A DNA stretch of 43,887 bases from Actinomycetota bacterium (GCA_027313705.1 DAHVDE010000084.1:1-43887), one strand, 5' to 3'; shown: positions 23,330-32,508, counted from the stretch's first letter. Notes: a model not told the origin generated them from the letters alone. Program-made: numbers and translations.

Positions 23330-26300
23330 TCACCTGAACGGCTTCGAGGTGCCGATCACCCGGCCTTTGCGGTTCAGCGCCTGGACTTCGAACACGTGAT
23401 AACCGGGCCTGACCGTGATCGCGGTCTCGAACCCGGCCTTGGCCTTCGTCGCGACCGGCCTGAGCTGGCCAGCCGCCTGCCCGGCGAGCACCCGCCACTT
23501 GCTGACCTCGGTATCGCCGTTCCAGCTCGCGTACACCTTCATGGTGCCCTCGCTGATCCTCACGGCCCCGGCCGGCGGGCTCAGCGGGACGCCGGTGAAA
23601 TGCGGTACCTGGATGGCGCGGTAGCTGAGGTCCACGCCTGGCAGTACACCGTCAAGCAGCAGCCTGCCCGATCTGCTGTACTCGGAGAAATATGGCTGTT
23701 CGCCCCAGCCGACGAACACGTTGCCGTTAGGCAGCACTTCCGTGCTTCCCATGTAGGCGGGGTCGGGACTGTCGTGCAGGAACTGCCCGGCCACGGCTGC
23801 GGTATGGCTGGCCAGGCCGAGCTTGAGCACCAGCGCGCGGGAAGGCGCGGTGGCAGGCAAATAGGTGCCCGCACCGGTTAGCTGGCAGCAATGGTCGTCG
23901 AAGATGGTGACGTCTCCATCTGGCAGCAAGGTGGCGTCGTGCTGCCAGGAAAAGCCGGCTCCTGGGCTGAGCTTGAAGCTCGAGTGCTTCCCGCCGAGCG
24001 TCCAGAGGATCTTGCCGGTAGCCATGTCGATGTCGTAAAGGGCCCACGTGTTGCGCATCGACACGAGCATGGTGCCGTCGCCGTTCAGGCTGATCGAGTT
24101 GACGTGATAGGCGTCCCAGGGGAAGCCGTTGCCCGGCGGGTCGGCATGGCTGTCGGCGAGCGGGATGTGCTTGAGCGCGTCCCAGCTCCGCAGCAGCTTG
24201 CCGGTCTTCAGGTTGTACTCCTGCACCGCCGAGTCGGTCAGCGCTCCGTCGGCCACCCCGCCGTAGTCGCCGAGGTTGGCGGGAACGTCCTTGTTCGCGG
24301 TCACCCAGGCGTCGTCGCCCGAGATCACCATGGAGTGCAACGTCAAGATCCAGCCATCGGCGCCCTTGAGCGTGGCCACGGTCTGATAGTGCCGGTTGAC
24401 GACTATGTACTCGCCGCTCGAGGTGGCACCGGTGTTGTTGATCACGCCTTGCCACCAGCTAAGCGCCTGGTGGCCCTGGTACCGCTGCAGTTCCAGGTTG
24501 GAGGCGACCATGCTGACAGGCACCGGCCTGAACCAGACCGGCTGCAGCTTGTTGTTCAGTATCAGCGGGCCGCTCTGGCCCTCCATCGCGCCCTTGCCGA
24601 GGTCGAAGAAGTCGCCGAGCAGGATGTAGCCGGGTTCGAGCGAGCCGGTGACAGTCGGCTCGTCTGGTTCGATGATCGGCGGGTGCAAGCCAGGCGCGGT
24701 CACGAAGCTGTAGGCGTTCCGCAGCGAGTACTGGCCGAGCGGGGCGCCCGGCGCGCCGGCGAACGCGTAGTCGGCCGCGAAGAAGGCCACGACCACGGCC
24801 AGGATTCCGGCCGGAAGCGCGGGGATCTTGGCCCTGGCCCTCGGCTTGGCCCGCCCGGCCTGAACTGGCTGCGCCTGACCGTGTCCGGGCAGCCAAAAGA
24901 ACGCCACCGCCGCGGCCAGCAGCACGAGACCTACCTGGATGAAGTAGGCCAGCCTGAAGCCATCGGTCAGCGAACTCGACACCGGCTTGTTCTCGCCGAT
25001 CAGGTGCGAGGTGTACTGGGTGGCGATGGAGATAAGCAGCGCGATCCCCACGGCACCGCCGACTTGGCGCGAGGTGTTCACCAAGCCGGACGCCAGCCCC
25101 GCCTGAGCTGGCCCGGCACCCTGAGTGGCCGCGATGGTCGAGGGCACGATCGACAATCCGATCCCCGCCGCGACCAGGAGGCCAGGGAAGACCACGAACC
25201 CGATCGCGCTGCCGCTTGGCCCGATGCGCGCCAGCAGCAGCATGCCGCTCGCCATCATGAGCAGGCCGCCAGCGAGCACGGCGCGCACTCCGAACCGGCC
25301 GACCAGCTTGCCCGCGCGCTGCGCGACCAGCATGATGACCAGCGCCATCGGGAAGAATGCCAGGCCCGCCTGGAGCGGAGACAGGCCGAGTACCTGCTGC
25401 AGGTAGAGCGAGCTGACGTACCACATCGGGAAGAGCGCCGCGCTGAACGCCAGCACGATGCTGTTGGCCGTCTTCAGCGACTTGGTGATCGACTTGAACG
25501 GCACCAGCGGTGCCGTGGCCCACTTGATCTCGATCAGCGTGAACAAGGCGAGAATGGCCAGCCCGAGCGCGATCGGGCCGTCGGCGCGCAGGGAGAGCCA
25601 GCCGTAGTTGCCGCCGTTCACGAAGCCGTACGCCAAGATGAGCTGGCCGATGGTCAAAGTGAGAGCGCCGCCGAGGTCGAACTTCTTGCCGGTGTCCCTT
25701 TCCCCGTGATCGGTGATCACGAAGTAGGCGATGACCGCGGCGGCGATCCCGATCGGCGGGTTGATGAGCAGCACCCAGCGCCAGCCAACCTCTTGGGTGA
25801 TGACGCCGCCGAACAGCGCACCCGCGGCACCGCCCGCACCGTTCATCGCTCCCCACAGGCCGATGGCACGGTGCCTGGCCGGTCCTGGCGGGAAAGCCGA
25901 GGTGATCGCCGCAAGCGAGGCGGCGGCCATCAGCGCGCCGCTCAGGCCCTGAACCGCCCTGGCGATGACCAGCATCTGCTGATCGAGAGCGGCACCGCCG
26001 GCCAGCGAGGCCGCCGCGAACAGGCAGAGCGCCGCGACCAGCGACTGGCGGCGGCCGAAGCGGTCGCTCGCCCGGCCGCCGAGCATCAGGAAGCCGGCGA
26101 ACACGATCGCGTAGGCGTCGACCACCCATTGCAGGTTGACCGAGGAGAAGCCCAGGCTGCTCTGGATCGAAGGCAGCGCGACATTCACGATGGTCAGGTC
26201 GAGGATCACCATGAACTGCGCGACGCAGCAGACCACGAGCAGCCAGGTAAGGCGGCCGCCAGGCGATGCCTTGACCGGCTGCACCGGCTGCACCGGCTGC

Positions 26301-26374
26301 GCCGCCTGGGCTGCCTGCGCCGCTCGCGGTTCCGCTTGTGCCGCCCCGGCATCGCGCAGGGTGCGGAAGCTCAT
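23330..26374 (-). CDS. DHA2-type MFS transporter fused to an arylsulfotransferase-like domain
   Basis: A 1014-aa fusion. Residues about 40-495 form a 14-helix DHA2 (EmrB/QacA-like) drug:H+ antiporter, with ASDRFGRRQ in loop 2-3 and the motif C-like sequence (ALFGGVITQEVGWRW). Residues about 515-535 form one more membrane helix (ILAVVVAFFAADYAFAG). The rest (about 540-1014) is an arylsulfotransferase-like propeller matching the two genes downstream: NSISLNGDGTMLVSMRNTWA, FSWQHDATLLPDGDV and FVGWGEQPYFSEYS. The extra helix would put the enzyme outside the cell. I use the ATG at 26374 because it overlaps the stop of the upstream sulfotransferase as ATGA; a longer frame begins at 26410. The low-complexity QAAQPVQPVQ stretch near the N-terminus is a linker. 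Confidence 0.88.
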   Translation of the reverse strand: MSFRTLRDAGAAQAEPRAAQAAQAAQPVQPVQPVKASPGGRLTWLLVVCCVAQFMVILDLTIVNVALPSIQSSLGFSSVNLQWVVDAYAIVFAGFLMLGGRASDRFGRRQSLVAALCLFAAASLAGGAALDQQMLVIARAVQGLSGALMAAASLAAITSAFPPGPARHRAIGLWGAMNGAGGAAGALFGGVITQEVGWRWVLLINPPIGIAAAVIAYFVITDHGERDTGKKFDLGGALTLTIGQLILAYGFVNGGNYGWLSLRADGPIALGLAILALFTLIEIKWATAPLVPFKSITKSLKTANSIVLAFSAALFPMWYVSSLYLQQVLGLSPLQAGLAFFPMALVIMLVAQRAGKLVGRFGVRAVLAGGLLMMASGMLLLARIGPSGSAIGFVVFPGLLVAAGIGLSIVPSTIAATQGAGPAQAGLASGLVNTSRQVGGAVGIALLISIATQYTSHLIGENKPVSSSLTDGFRLAYFIQVGLVLLAAAVAFFWLPGHGQAQPVQAGRAKPRARAKIPALPAGILAVVVAFFAADYAFAGAPGAPLGQYSLRNAYSFVTAPGLHPPIIEPDEPTVTGSLEPGYILLGDFFDLGKGAMEGQSGPLILNNKLQPVWFRPVPVSMVASNLELQRYQGHQALSWWQGVINNTGATSSGEYIVVNRHYQTVATLKGADGWILTLHSMVISGDDAWVTANKDVPANLGDYGGVADGALTDSAVQEYNLKTGKLLRSWDALKHIPLADSHADPPGNGFPWDAYHVNSISLNGDGTMLVSMRNTWALYDIDMATGKILWTLGGKHSSFKLSPGAGFSWQHDATLLPDGDVTIFDDHCCQLTGAGTYLPATAPSRALVLKLGLASHTAAVAGQFLHDSPDPAYMGSTEVLPNGNVFVGWGEQPYFSEYSRSGRLLLDGVLPGVDLSYRAIQVPHFTGVPLSPPAGAVRISEGTMKVYASWNGDTEVSKWRVLAGQAAGQLRPVATKAKAGFETAITVRPGYHVFEVQALNRKGRVIGTSKPFR

Positions 26375-27081
26375 CTCGTTGCGGCCAGTTCCTGCTGCTC
26401 GCCTCGCCACTGACCGAGAACGGCCAGAGCCGAGTCAACGATCCGCTCGTTGAACATCCTGGCGTCGTTCACCCTAGGCAGCGGGGCCTGCGGCACCGGC
26501 TTGCCGAGGAACTCGCACAGCGGCTCCCAGCCGTCGGCGGGCGACCAGACAAGCAGCCTGCCTGCTGGAACTGTCTCGATGACCTCCGCGTTGTACCGCT
26601 CGAAGGCCCGGGCGAGATCGTCCAGGTCGGCACCTGCGGCAGTGCAGGGGAGCAGCCCGCTCTTCTCCCACATGGCCGTGATGAGTTCCATGTAGTCCCG
26701 CCAGCCGGGGTCGACCCGGGTACGAGCAGAGGAGAGGTCGTGCACCAGGTTGTCCCCGTACACGACATCCCAGATCGTCGTACTCATGCTGCGTGCCCAT
26801 GCGTCGGCCGGGCGCACCGACAAGAGCACCTTGGCCTGCGGGTAAGTCTCGATCAGGTCGCGGTAGAAGAACGAGCCTGGCCAGTCGACGGTCGCCTGGT
26901 AGCCGGCAAAAAGCTCGTCCCAGTTGGTGCCGCCTTCGAACGCCTTCGCCCACGGTGCGACCCGGCTGAGGTCACTGAGCACATCCACCATGTGATAGCA
27001 GGGGGCATAGCCGAGCATCTCTAGAGCGATCTTCTGAGTGAGCGTCGCGGTGCGAGGCAGTCCTGCGCCGATTATTTGCAT
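26371..27081 (-). CDS. sulfotransferase family protein (first gene of sulfation operon)
   Basis: A 236-aa cytosolic PAPS-dependent-type sulfotransferase (Sulfotransfer_4-like family). The N-terminal phosphosulfate loop reads GAGLPRTATLTQKIALEMLG; the usual RTGT is RTAT here, a change that could affect binding. The 3'-phosphate site is seen as VLLSVRPADAWARSM. No signal peptide is present. The substrate is unknown. ACGGAG lies about 6 nt before the ATG at 27081. Its stop overlaps the start of the MFS-arylsulfotransferase gene by ATGA, so the two should be co-translated; the two arylsulfotransferase-like lipoproteins follow. Confidence 0.85.
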   Translation of the reverse strand: MQIIGAGLPRTATLTQKIALEMLGYAPCYHMVDVLSDLSRVAPWAKAFEGGTNWDELFAGYQATVDWPGSFFYRDLIETYPQAKVLLSVRPADAWARSMSTTIWDVVYGDNLVHDLSSARTRVDPGWRDYMELITAMWEKSGLLPCTAAGADLDDLARAFERYNAEVIETVPAGRLLVWSPADGWEPLCEFLGKPVPQAPLPRVNDARMFNERIVDSALAVLGQWRGEQQELAATR

Positions 27082-27182
27082 CTAGCTCTCCGTTCGGTTC
27101 AGGTGTCCGAGCATGGCGCATTTGATCAGCGGCACGCTGCCCGATTGGCTCTGAGTTTCCTGCCAAATGCTTTAGAGATCGC

Positions 27183-27728
27183 CTAGAAGTCTGTGAGTAT
27201 GCCGAGAAGAGCGTGGCCCCGGCTCGCTGACCAGCGCACCAGGCGAGACCCGCCCGACGGCCGGTTGATGAGCGGTCGCTGCCGCCGGCCAGGAAGCGGT
27301 GCCGCGCTGGCCAGCCCAGCAGGTATCACGCCACTTTTACCATTGACCGCGGTGATCAGGCACCAGGAAACGGCGGGTATCAAGCACCCGAGCACGATCG
27401 CAAGAATGAGGAATGAATGCGCCAGCGCTAGCCTGGGTACCGCATTCCTGGCTACGACGGCGGTGATCAGCGAAATGCTCGTGATACCGCCAGATTGCCG
27501 GAACATGCCGCGCAACCCGGCCATCGCCGCGGTGTTGCCTGGTGCTCGCGCAAGGGTAGCGTTGTTGCTTGCGGGAAGGACCATGCCAAGGCCGACGCCG
27601 ACCACGCCCGCCGCGACCGCCAGCCAGCCGTAAGGACTTAGTACCGGCGGGCTGATCGTCATGAGTACCAGGCCAGCGGCTGCGATCCCTATTCCGGCGA
27701 TCATCGGCAGCCGGTAGCCGCAGCGCAT
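27183..27728 (-). pseudogene. truncated MFS transporter (C-terminal part)
   Basis: 181 residues that begin inside an MFS transporter: GYRLPMIAGIGIAAAG corresponds to the loop and helix entering the second half of a DHA-type carrier, followed by LGMVLPASNNATLARAPG and four or five hydrophobic segments. The first half is missing and a stop sits immediately upstream, at the end of the ferritin-like gene. A C-terminal polar tail (about 135-181) has no family match. It most likely represents a transporter remnant, though a short membrane protein could still be made. Confidence 0.7.
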
Positions 27729-27743
27729 CGCCCGCTGACGTCC

Positions 27744-28319
27744 CTAGGCTGCGCCCGGAACTGGGTACTCGCCGAGCATCAGCCGCAAGATAGCGGCGTG
27801 CATGGCCTCGACAGGTGCGATGCCGGCCGCGATCGCGATCCCGGTCTGGCCGGTCAGGCGGCCGGCCGCGATCACGTACGCCCGCGCGGCGCGGTCTTCG
27901 ATGCCGACGGCAAGTTCTGCTAGCCGGCGGGGGCTTGCCGACCCGGGCGGCGCCAGCACTGCGGCGTGCCAGGCGGGCGAGAACCCGTCAGGCGACTGAC
28001 CCGATACCGGCGCCTTGCGCGCCGAGCGCAGCAGCGAGTTCCAGGTCGCCGCGTGTTCCGCGTGCTGGTGCAGGCAAGTCTGCGCTAGCTGGGCAAGCGC
28101 GGGTACCTCGGCGGCGTGCCTGGCCGCGATGAGCGCACGGTAAAAGCCGACGGCCTGGTTCTCCATGGCGGCGGCCAGCGCCACGGTCCTCAGCTCACCC
28201 TGATAGAAGGACGCGCGCTCGTGCACCAGGGCGGCCGCGCCGCCGCCGCAACCGCCGACCGCGAGCATGGCACCCGCGCCGCAGGCACCTAGCAAGAACG
28301 CGCGCCGCCCCTGGCTCAT
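27744..28319 (-). CDS. ferritin-like domain lipoprotein
   Basis: A 191-aa protein. GRRAFLLG (4-11) and lipobox VGGC (C24) suggest Tat or Sec export and lipid anchoring. The rest is a four-helix ferritin-like bundle with Glu/His positions in the helices: AMENQAVGFYRALIA, CLHQHAEHAATW, LAVGIEDRAARAYVIA and IAPVEAMHAAILRLM, typical of ferritin-like proteins of the DUF4439/Ferritin_2 type. Metal binding is likely but the activity is unknown. Its ATG overlaps the stop of the upstream ferritin-like gene (ATGA). Confidence 0.72.
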   Translation of the reverse strand: MSQGRRAFLLGACGAGAMLAVGGCGGGAAALVHERASFYQGELRTVALAAAMENQAVGFYRALIAARHAAEVPALAQLAQTCLHQHAEHAATWNSLLRSARKAPVSGQSPDGFSPAWHAAVLAPPGSASPRRLAELAVGIEDRAARAYVIAAGRLTGQTGIAIAAGIAPVEAMHAAILRLMLGEYPVPGAA

Positions 28320-28885
28320 CGCACCGCCCCCTCGTCTACGGCGCGGGCACCGGCCGTCGGGTAAAAGGTGAAAGGCAAGCAGGCGGCGCCGATCTGGGCC
28401 GGCAGCTTGCCGAGCGCCTGGCCTCCGTCGACGAGCCAGAACTGCCCGTCCTCGGTGAACTGGAGCACGGCGAGCAAGTAGGCACGGTGCTGAGCCTCGA
28501 CGGCAGCGGTAGCGACGAACAGCGGCCTGAGCGCCTCGCCGGTCAGGCTGGCGTACCTGGTGCAGGTCTGCACCAGGGTGTCCTCGAGCGACTCGGCCAG
28601 ACTGAGTACCTGCGCGATCCCGGCCTGCCTGCCCAGGGCGGCACTGACCACTTCGGTGAATCTTGGATCAGCGGCATGCTGGGGCTTGCCGCCTGCCTCG
28701 ACTGCTTGCGCGTTGAACGCTCTCGCGTGCGCTTCGTGCTGTGCCAGGGTCCGCCGCATGAAGGCGCGCAGTGCCGCCGGGCCCTCCCTGACGGCGGCCA
28801 GCCGCCCGGCGGAGGCGTATGCCCTGACGGCCAGGTTCTCCAGCGACGCCGCCGTCTGCAAGATCTCCACGTTCAGCTGGCTCAT
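28316..28885 (-). CDS. ferritin-like domain protein
   Basis: A 189-aa soluble four-helix ferritin-like protein: ILQTAASLENLAVRAYASAG, RTLAQHEAHARAFNAQ, then SLAESLEDTLVQTCTRYASL and VEAQHRAYLLAVLQF. Acidic and His residues occur at ferritin-like ligand positions. No signal peptide is seen, unlike its downstream partner, so the pair may work on both sides of the membrane. Start ATG at 28885 lies 2 bp after the stop of the Ig-repeat membrane protein, without a clear ribosome binding site, suggesting translational coupling. Confidence 0.72.
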   Translation of the reverse strand: MSQLNVEILQTAASLENLAVRAYASAGRLAAVREGPAALRAFMRRTLAQHEAHARAFNAQAVEAGGKPQHAADPRFTEVVSAALGRQAGIAQVLSLAESLEDTLVQTCTRYASLTGEALRPLFVATAAVEAQHRAYLLAVLQFTEDGQFWLVDGGQALGKLPAQIGAACLPFTFYPTAGARAVDEGAVR

Positions 28886-28887
28886 GG

Positions 28888-31800
28888 TCAGCTCAGGGCG
28901 ATCGAAAGCTGGAAGGTTACCGAGATGACGTTGGACGGGTTCATCGGATCGGTATCGGTGATAGTGACGTCGAAGGTCCAGGTGCTGCCGAGCGCCGGGG
29001 TCGCGGTCAGCTCGCCGCCGATGTCCCCGGTCTGCGAATTGATGGAAAGCACCCCTCCGGTATTGCAGCTATCCAGGTTGCAGGGCAGGCCGTTATTGCT
29101 GGTCGGACCGCTTACCGCCGAGGTCGAGAAAGCCACGCCGCCGAGCCCGTCGCTGCCTGGCCCGTAGCCGCCTGACGGCGCGGCACCGCCCGCGGTGACC
29201 GTGGCGTTGTATCCGCGATCCAGGTGCACGTTGGGCAGCGAGGACACCGGCAGGAAGTAGAACGCGGGAACGCTCGCGACCACCGTGATCTGGACCGTGA
29301 TCGAGTGCCCGTCGGCGTCGGTGACCGTCAGCGGCGTCGAGTAAGTGGTGCTGCCGCAGACGGCTGTCTCCGGCGTGGTGGAGGTGTTCACTGTGAGGTT
29401 CGGGCAAGGCGCGTCTGGCGTGCCAGAGATTGTGCCGGAACTCTGGTCGATCGTCAGGCCGTCGATCTCGCTCGCTGAGAAGGTGTAGGCGCCTCGACCG
29501 CCACTGAAGTCGCCGCTCAGGTCCTGGTTGACTGACTGGCCGGCGAGCACGTCGATCGGCGGTACGGTCCCGGTCACGGGAGCCACGACGTAGACCATCT
29601 CCGGCTGGCTCGCGGTAATGGCCGGGTCCTTGGCGTCGGCAATGGTGAGGGTGAAGTTCTGCGCGCCGGGCGCCGCCGAGGTCGCCGTCGTGCCGCTGAT
29701 CGTTCCCGTGTTCTGGTCGAGCGAAAGGCCGGCGGGCAGTACCCCGCTGGTGATCGACCAGCGGTAAGTACCAGAACCTCCGCTCACGTGGTTGGGTGTC
29801 ACGGCCAGGTAGCTGGCTCCTTGCACCGCATCGACCAGGGCGGGCTCGGTGAAGTTCAGCGGCTCGACCACGGTAAGCGACATGCTCAGGCTCGCGGTGA
29901 ACGCCGTCGGAGTGCCCGAGTCCTGGACCGAGACCGTGAACGCGGACTTACCTGTGTCCACGGCCGTTCCGGTGATCTCGCCAGTGGCCGAGGACAAGCT
30001 CAGGCCGCTCGGCAGGCTACCTGCGGTAATCGACCAGCTATAGGGCTGGGTGCCTCCGGCCACCTGCACGGCCTGCGTGTAGGAGACACCGGTGACCGCT
30101 TCTGGCAGCGATGACGCAGCCGTGATCTTGAGCGGACTCGTCACGGTGATGGACAGCGTGGCAGTGAAGGAAAGCGGCGGCGAAGACGCATCGACTCCCT
30201 GCACGGTGAACGGGAAGATTCCAGTCGTGCTCGGGGTGCCGGTGATCGTGCCGTCCGAGGCGAAGCGCAGGCCGGCAGGCAGCGTGCCCTGGAGCGTCCA
30301 CACGTAAGGCGCGACGCCGCCGCTGGCCGTAAGCTCGGCGGAATAGGCCTGACCGACCGCGCCGGCCGGCAGGGACGAGGTCGTGGCGCCGAAAGACCTG
30401 ACCACGCCGACTGTGAAGGTGCGCGACGCGGCCACGCCGGCCTGCGCCCCCGCGACCTGGATCATGAACGTCGAACTTCCTGTCGAAGTCGGCGTGCCGC
30501 TGAGCATGCCGGTGGCCGGGCTGAGCGTGAGGCCGGCCGGCAGCGAGCCGGAAAGCACCGACCAGGTGTATGGCTGGCTGCCGCCGAAGGCGCTCAGGTT
30601 CTGCGAATAGGACGAGTCGAGCACGGCCGTCGGCAGGGTCAGCGTGCTCACCGCGAGCGGGCTGACCACGTCGATCGAGAGCGACTCGGTGGCGGACTGG
30701 CCAGGTGAGGCCGAGTCTGAGACCTTGACGACGAAGTTAGCGCTGCTCCCGATGGTCGGCGTTCCGGTGATCGCGCCAGTCTTGCTGTCCAGCTTCAGCC
30801 CGGTCGGCAGGTTCCCGCTGCCAGGACTTACCGACCAGGTATAAGGCGGCGTGCCGCCATTCGCGGCCAGCGATGCCGAGTACGCGCTGCCTACCATTCC
30901 CCCGGTCAGCGAGGACGTGCTCACCACGAGCGGCGTGGCAACCTTGAGCGTCACCGTGCCCGTCGCGAACTGGGCTGGCGGCCCTGCGTCGGCGACGTGC
31001 GCCTGGAACGTGGTCTGACCGAGCTTGAGCGGAGTGCCGGTAACCAGCCCGGTCGCCGGCGTGAGCGACAAGCCTGGCGGGAGCGAGCCCTTGGTGATCG
31101 ACCAAGTGAACGAGCCGGTACCGCCAGCGGCGTTTAGCGGCGCTGAGTAAGGCTTGCCGATGGCGGCCTCTGGCAGAGCTGCGGTCGAGACGGCCACCTT
31201 CCCGACCACGTTGACGGTGGCGGACCCGGACACCACCGAGCCGGTGGCTGCTGCCAGCGTGTTCGGCCCGTTGCCGGCCGGGGAAGGCGAAGGCGAGCCT
31301 GAATGACCTGGCGGGGCCGTACCTGCGGGGGGAACCACGGCCGGCGAGGGCGCAGGTCCTGACGAGGGCGAGGGCGCCTGCGAGGCACCAGGCGAGGGCG
31401 AGGGCGAGGTCATCGCGCTGGTGGCCGTGATGGTCGCGGAGCCTGCGCTCACTCCGGTGACGACACCGCTTTGCGAGACGGTGGCGACCTTCGGGTTAGA
31501 GCTGGTCCAGATCAGCGAAGGCAGTGTGCCCGCCGCGTTATTGCGGAACGAGCCGGTCACGCTGGCCAGTTCTGTGGTCGCGGCCACGATGGTCGGGCTG
31601 GCGAGCGTGACGTTGAGCGCGCTCGGCGGCGACTTCGCCGCGGCCGCCGACGCCGAGCTAGCCGCCTGCATGGCCGAGGCCGCGGAGGCCGCCGATCCGG
31701 CCGCCTTCTTCGCCGACCCCGCCGCCTTGCCCGCGGCCGCGGCGGCCGTGGTGGCCGAGTGCACCACCGGCCTGAGCACCGCGAACCAGAGCGCGAACAG

Positions 31801-32508
31801 CAGCGCCGCCAGCGCGACGGCAATGCCGAGAACCGGCAGCAGCCACTCGGGCAGCGTCTGTTTCTCGAGCATCACGCCGTCGATCTTGACCGGGTCGCGG
31901 TCCTGCGGCCTGGCCAGGACTTCGAAGGGCAGCGTACGGTTGGGTCCTTTGAAGAATGCCTTGCGCGGAACAGCCTTGAGGCGCACGAAGGTCGCGGTGC
32001 CCGCAGGCGCGCTGAAGGCCGCTGGCCTGACCTGGAACGACAGCTTGACGTCCGGGTCAGATGCCTCGAGCATCAGGTGCTCGTCCCTGTTGCCGCGGTT
32101 CTCCACGATCACGCGGTACCTGGCCGAGCGCCTGCCGGTCGCGGTCTTCGGCACGAGGCTGGCGTCCAGGTCGCTGAACTCGCCGACGGTGACCGTGCCT
32201 TCCTCGATCCGCGAGCCGGCTGGATCTTCCCGTGACATCGCCCGCAGGCCGAACGGCACCTCCCCTGGCACCAGTCCGGCACTGCGCGGCGGGCTGAACA
32301 GGACGCGAACCCACGTGCTGTCGCCAGGCAGCAGGTTGACTTCTGCGGGCTCCACGCTGGCCCACTCCGCCGCGCGGCCGAGCACGTCAAGCAGCACGCC
32401 GTCGACCACGGCGCCGGTGTTCTCTATCCGCACCGAGCAAGAGGCCTGAGAACCAGGCTCGGCCTCTACCGCCGCGCTGTCATCAGCGAAAGTGACGGCG
32501 ACGCCCAT
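28888..32508 (-). CDS. large membrane protein with Ig-like (He_PIG) repeats, CIS-associated
   Basis: A 1206-aa protein starting at ATG 32508 (AAGGAG 10 nt upstream; the frame from 32640 adds an unsupported tail). Residues 1-215 are a cytosolic-side beta-rich region with VRIENTG and VIVENRGNRDEHL patterns like COG1470-type beta sandwiches. One TM helix spans about 219-241. An Ala-rich stalk follows (about 245-295), then a BIG2-type Ig fold (about 296-365), a Ser/Pro linker (365-413), and about eight He_PIG-type Ig repeats from 436 to the end; a typical unit has LPxxxxGxxYS, GGxxPYxWS and SLPxGLxL. The outer part likely binds surface material. It is divergent from the DUF4255 gene and probably shares a 184-bp promoter region. 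Confidence 0.85.
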   Translation of the reverse strand: MGVAVTFADDSAAVEAEPGSQASCSVRIENTGAVVDGVLLDVLGRAAEWASVEPAEVNLLPGDSTWVRVLFSPPRSAGLVPGEVPFGLRAMSREDPAGSRIEEGTVTVGEFSDLDASLVPKTATGRRSARYRVIVENRGNRDEHLMLEASDPDVKLSFQVRPAAFSAPAGTATFVRLKAVPRKAFFKGPNRTLPFEVLARPQDRDPVKIDGVMLEKQTLPEWLLPVLGIAVALAALLFALWFAVLRPVVHSATTAAAAAGKAAGSAKKAAGSAASAASAMQAASSASAAAAKSPPSALNVTLASPTIVAATTELASVTGSFRNNAAGTLPSLIWTSSNPKVATVSQSGVVTGVSAGSATITATSAMTSPSPSPGASQAPSPSSGPAPSPAVVPPAGTAPPGHSGSPSPSPAGNGPNTLAAATGSVVSGSATVNVVGKVAVSTAALPEAAIGKPYSAPLNAAGGTGSFTWSITKGSLPPGLSLTPATGLVTGTPLKLGQTTFQAHVADAGPPAQFATGTVTLKVATPLVVSTSSLTGGMVGSAYSASLAANGGTPPYTWSVSPGSGNLPTGLKLDSKTGAITGTPTIGSSANFVVKVSDSASPGQSATESLSIDVVSPLAVSTLTLPTAVLDSSYSQNLSAFGGSQPYTWSVLSGSLPAGLTLSPATGMLSGTPTSTGSSTFMIQVAGAQAGVAASRTFTVGVVRSFGATTSSLPAGAVGQAYSAELTASGGVAPYVWTLQGTLPAGLRFASDGTITGTPSTTGIFPFTVQGVDASSPPLSFTATLSITVTSPLKITAASSLPEAVTGVSYTQAVQVAGGTQPYSWSITAGSLPSGLSLSSATGEITGTAVDTGKSAFTVSVQDSGTPTAFTASLSMSLTVVEPLNFTEPALVDAVQGASYLAVTPNHVSGGSGTYRWSITSGVLPAGLSLDQNTGTISGTTATSAAPGAQNFTLTIADAKDPAITASQPEMVYVVAPVTGTVPPIDVLAGQSVNQDLSGDFSGGRGAYTFSASEIDGLTIDQSSGTISGTPDAPCPNLTVNTSTTPETAVCGSTTYSTPLTVTDADGHSITVQITVVASVPAFYFLPVSSLPNVHLDRGYNATVTAGGAAPSGGYGPGSDGLGGVAFSTSAVSGPTSNNGLPCNLDSCNTGGVLSINSQTGDIGGELTATPALGSTWTFDVTITDTDPMNPSNVISVTFQLSIALS

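Noticed and set aside
23891-26413. An 840-residue plus-strand open frame across the MFS-arylsulfotransferase gene
   Set aside because: It is antisense to a gene with clear domains, has no protein family features and reflects GC-rich codon bias.
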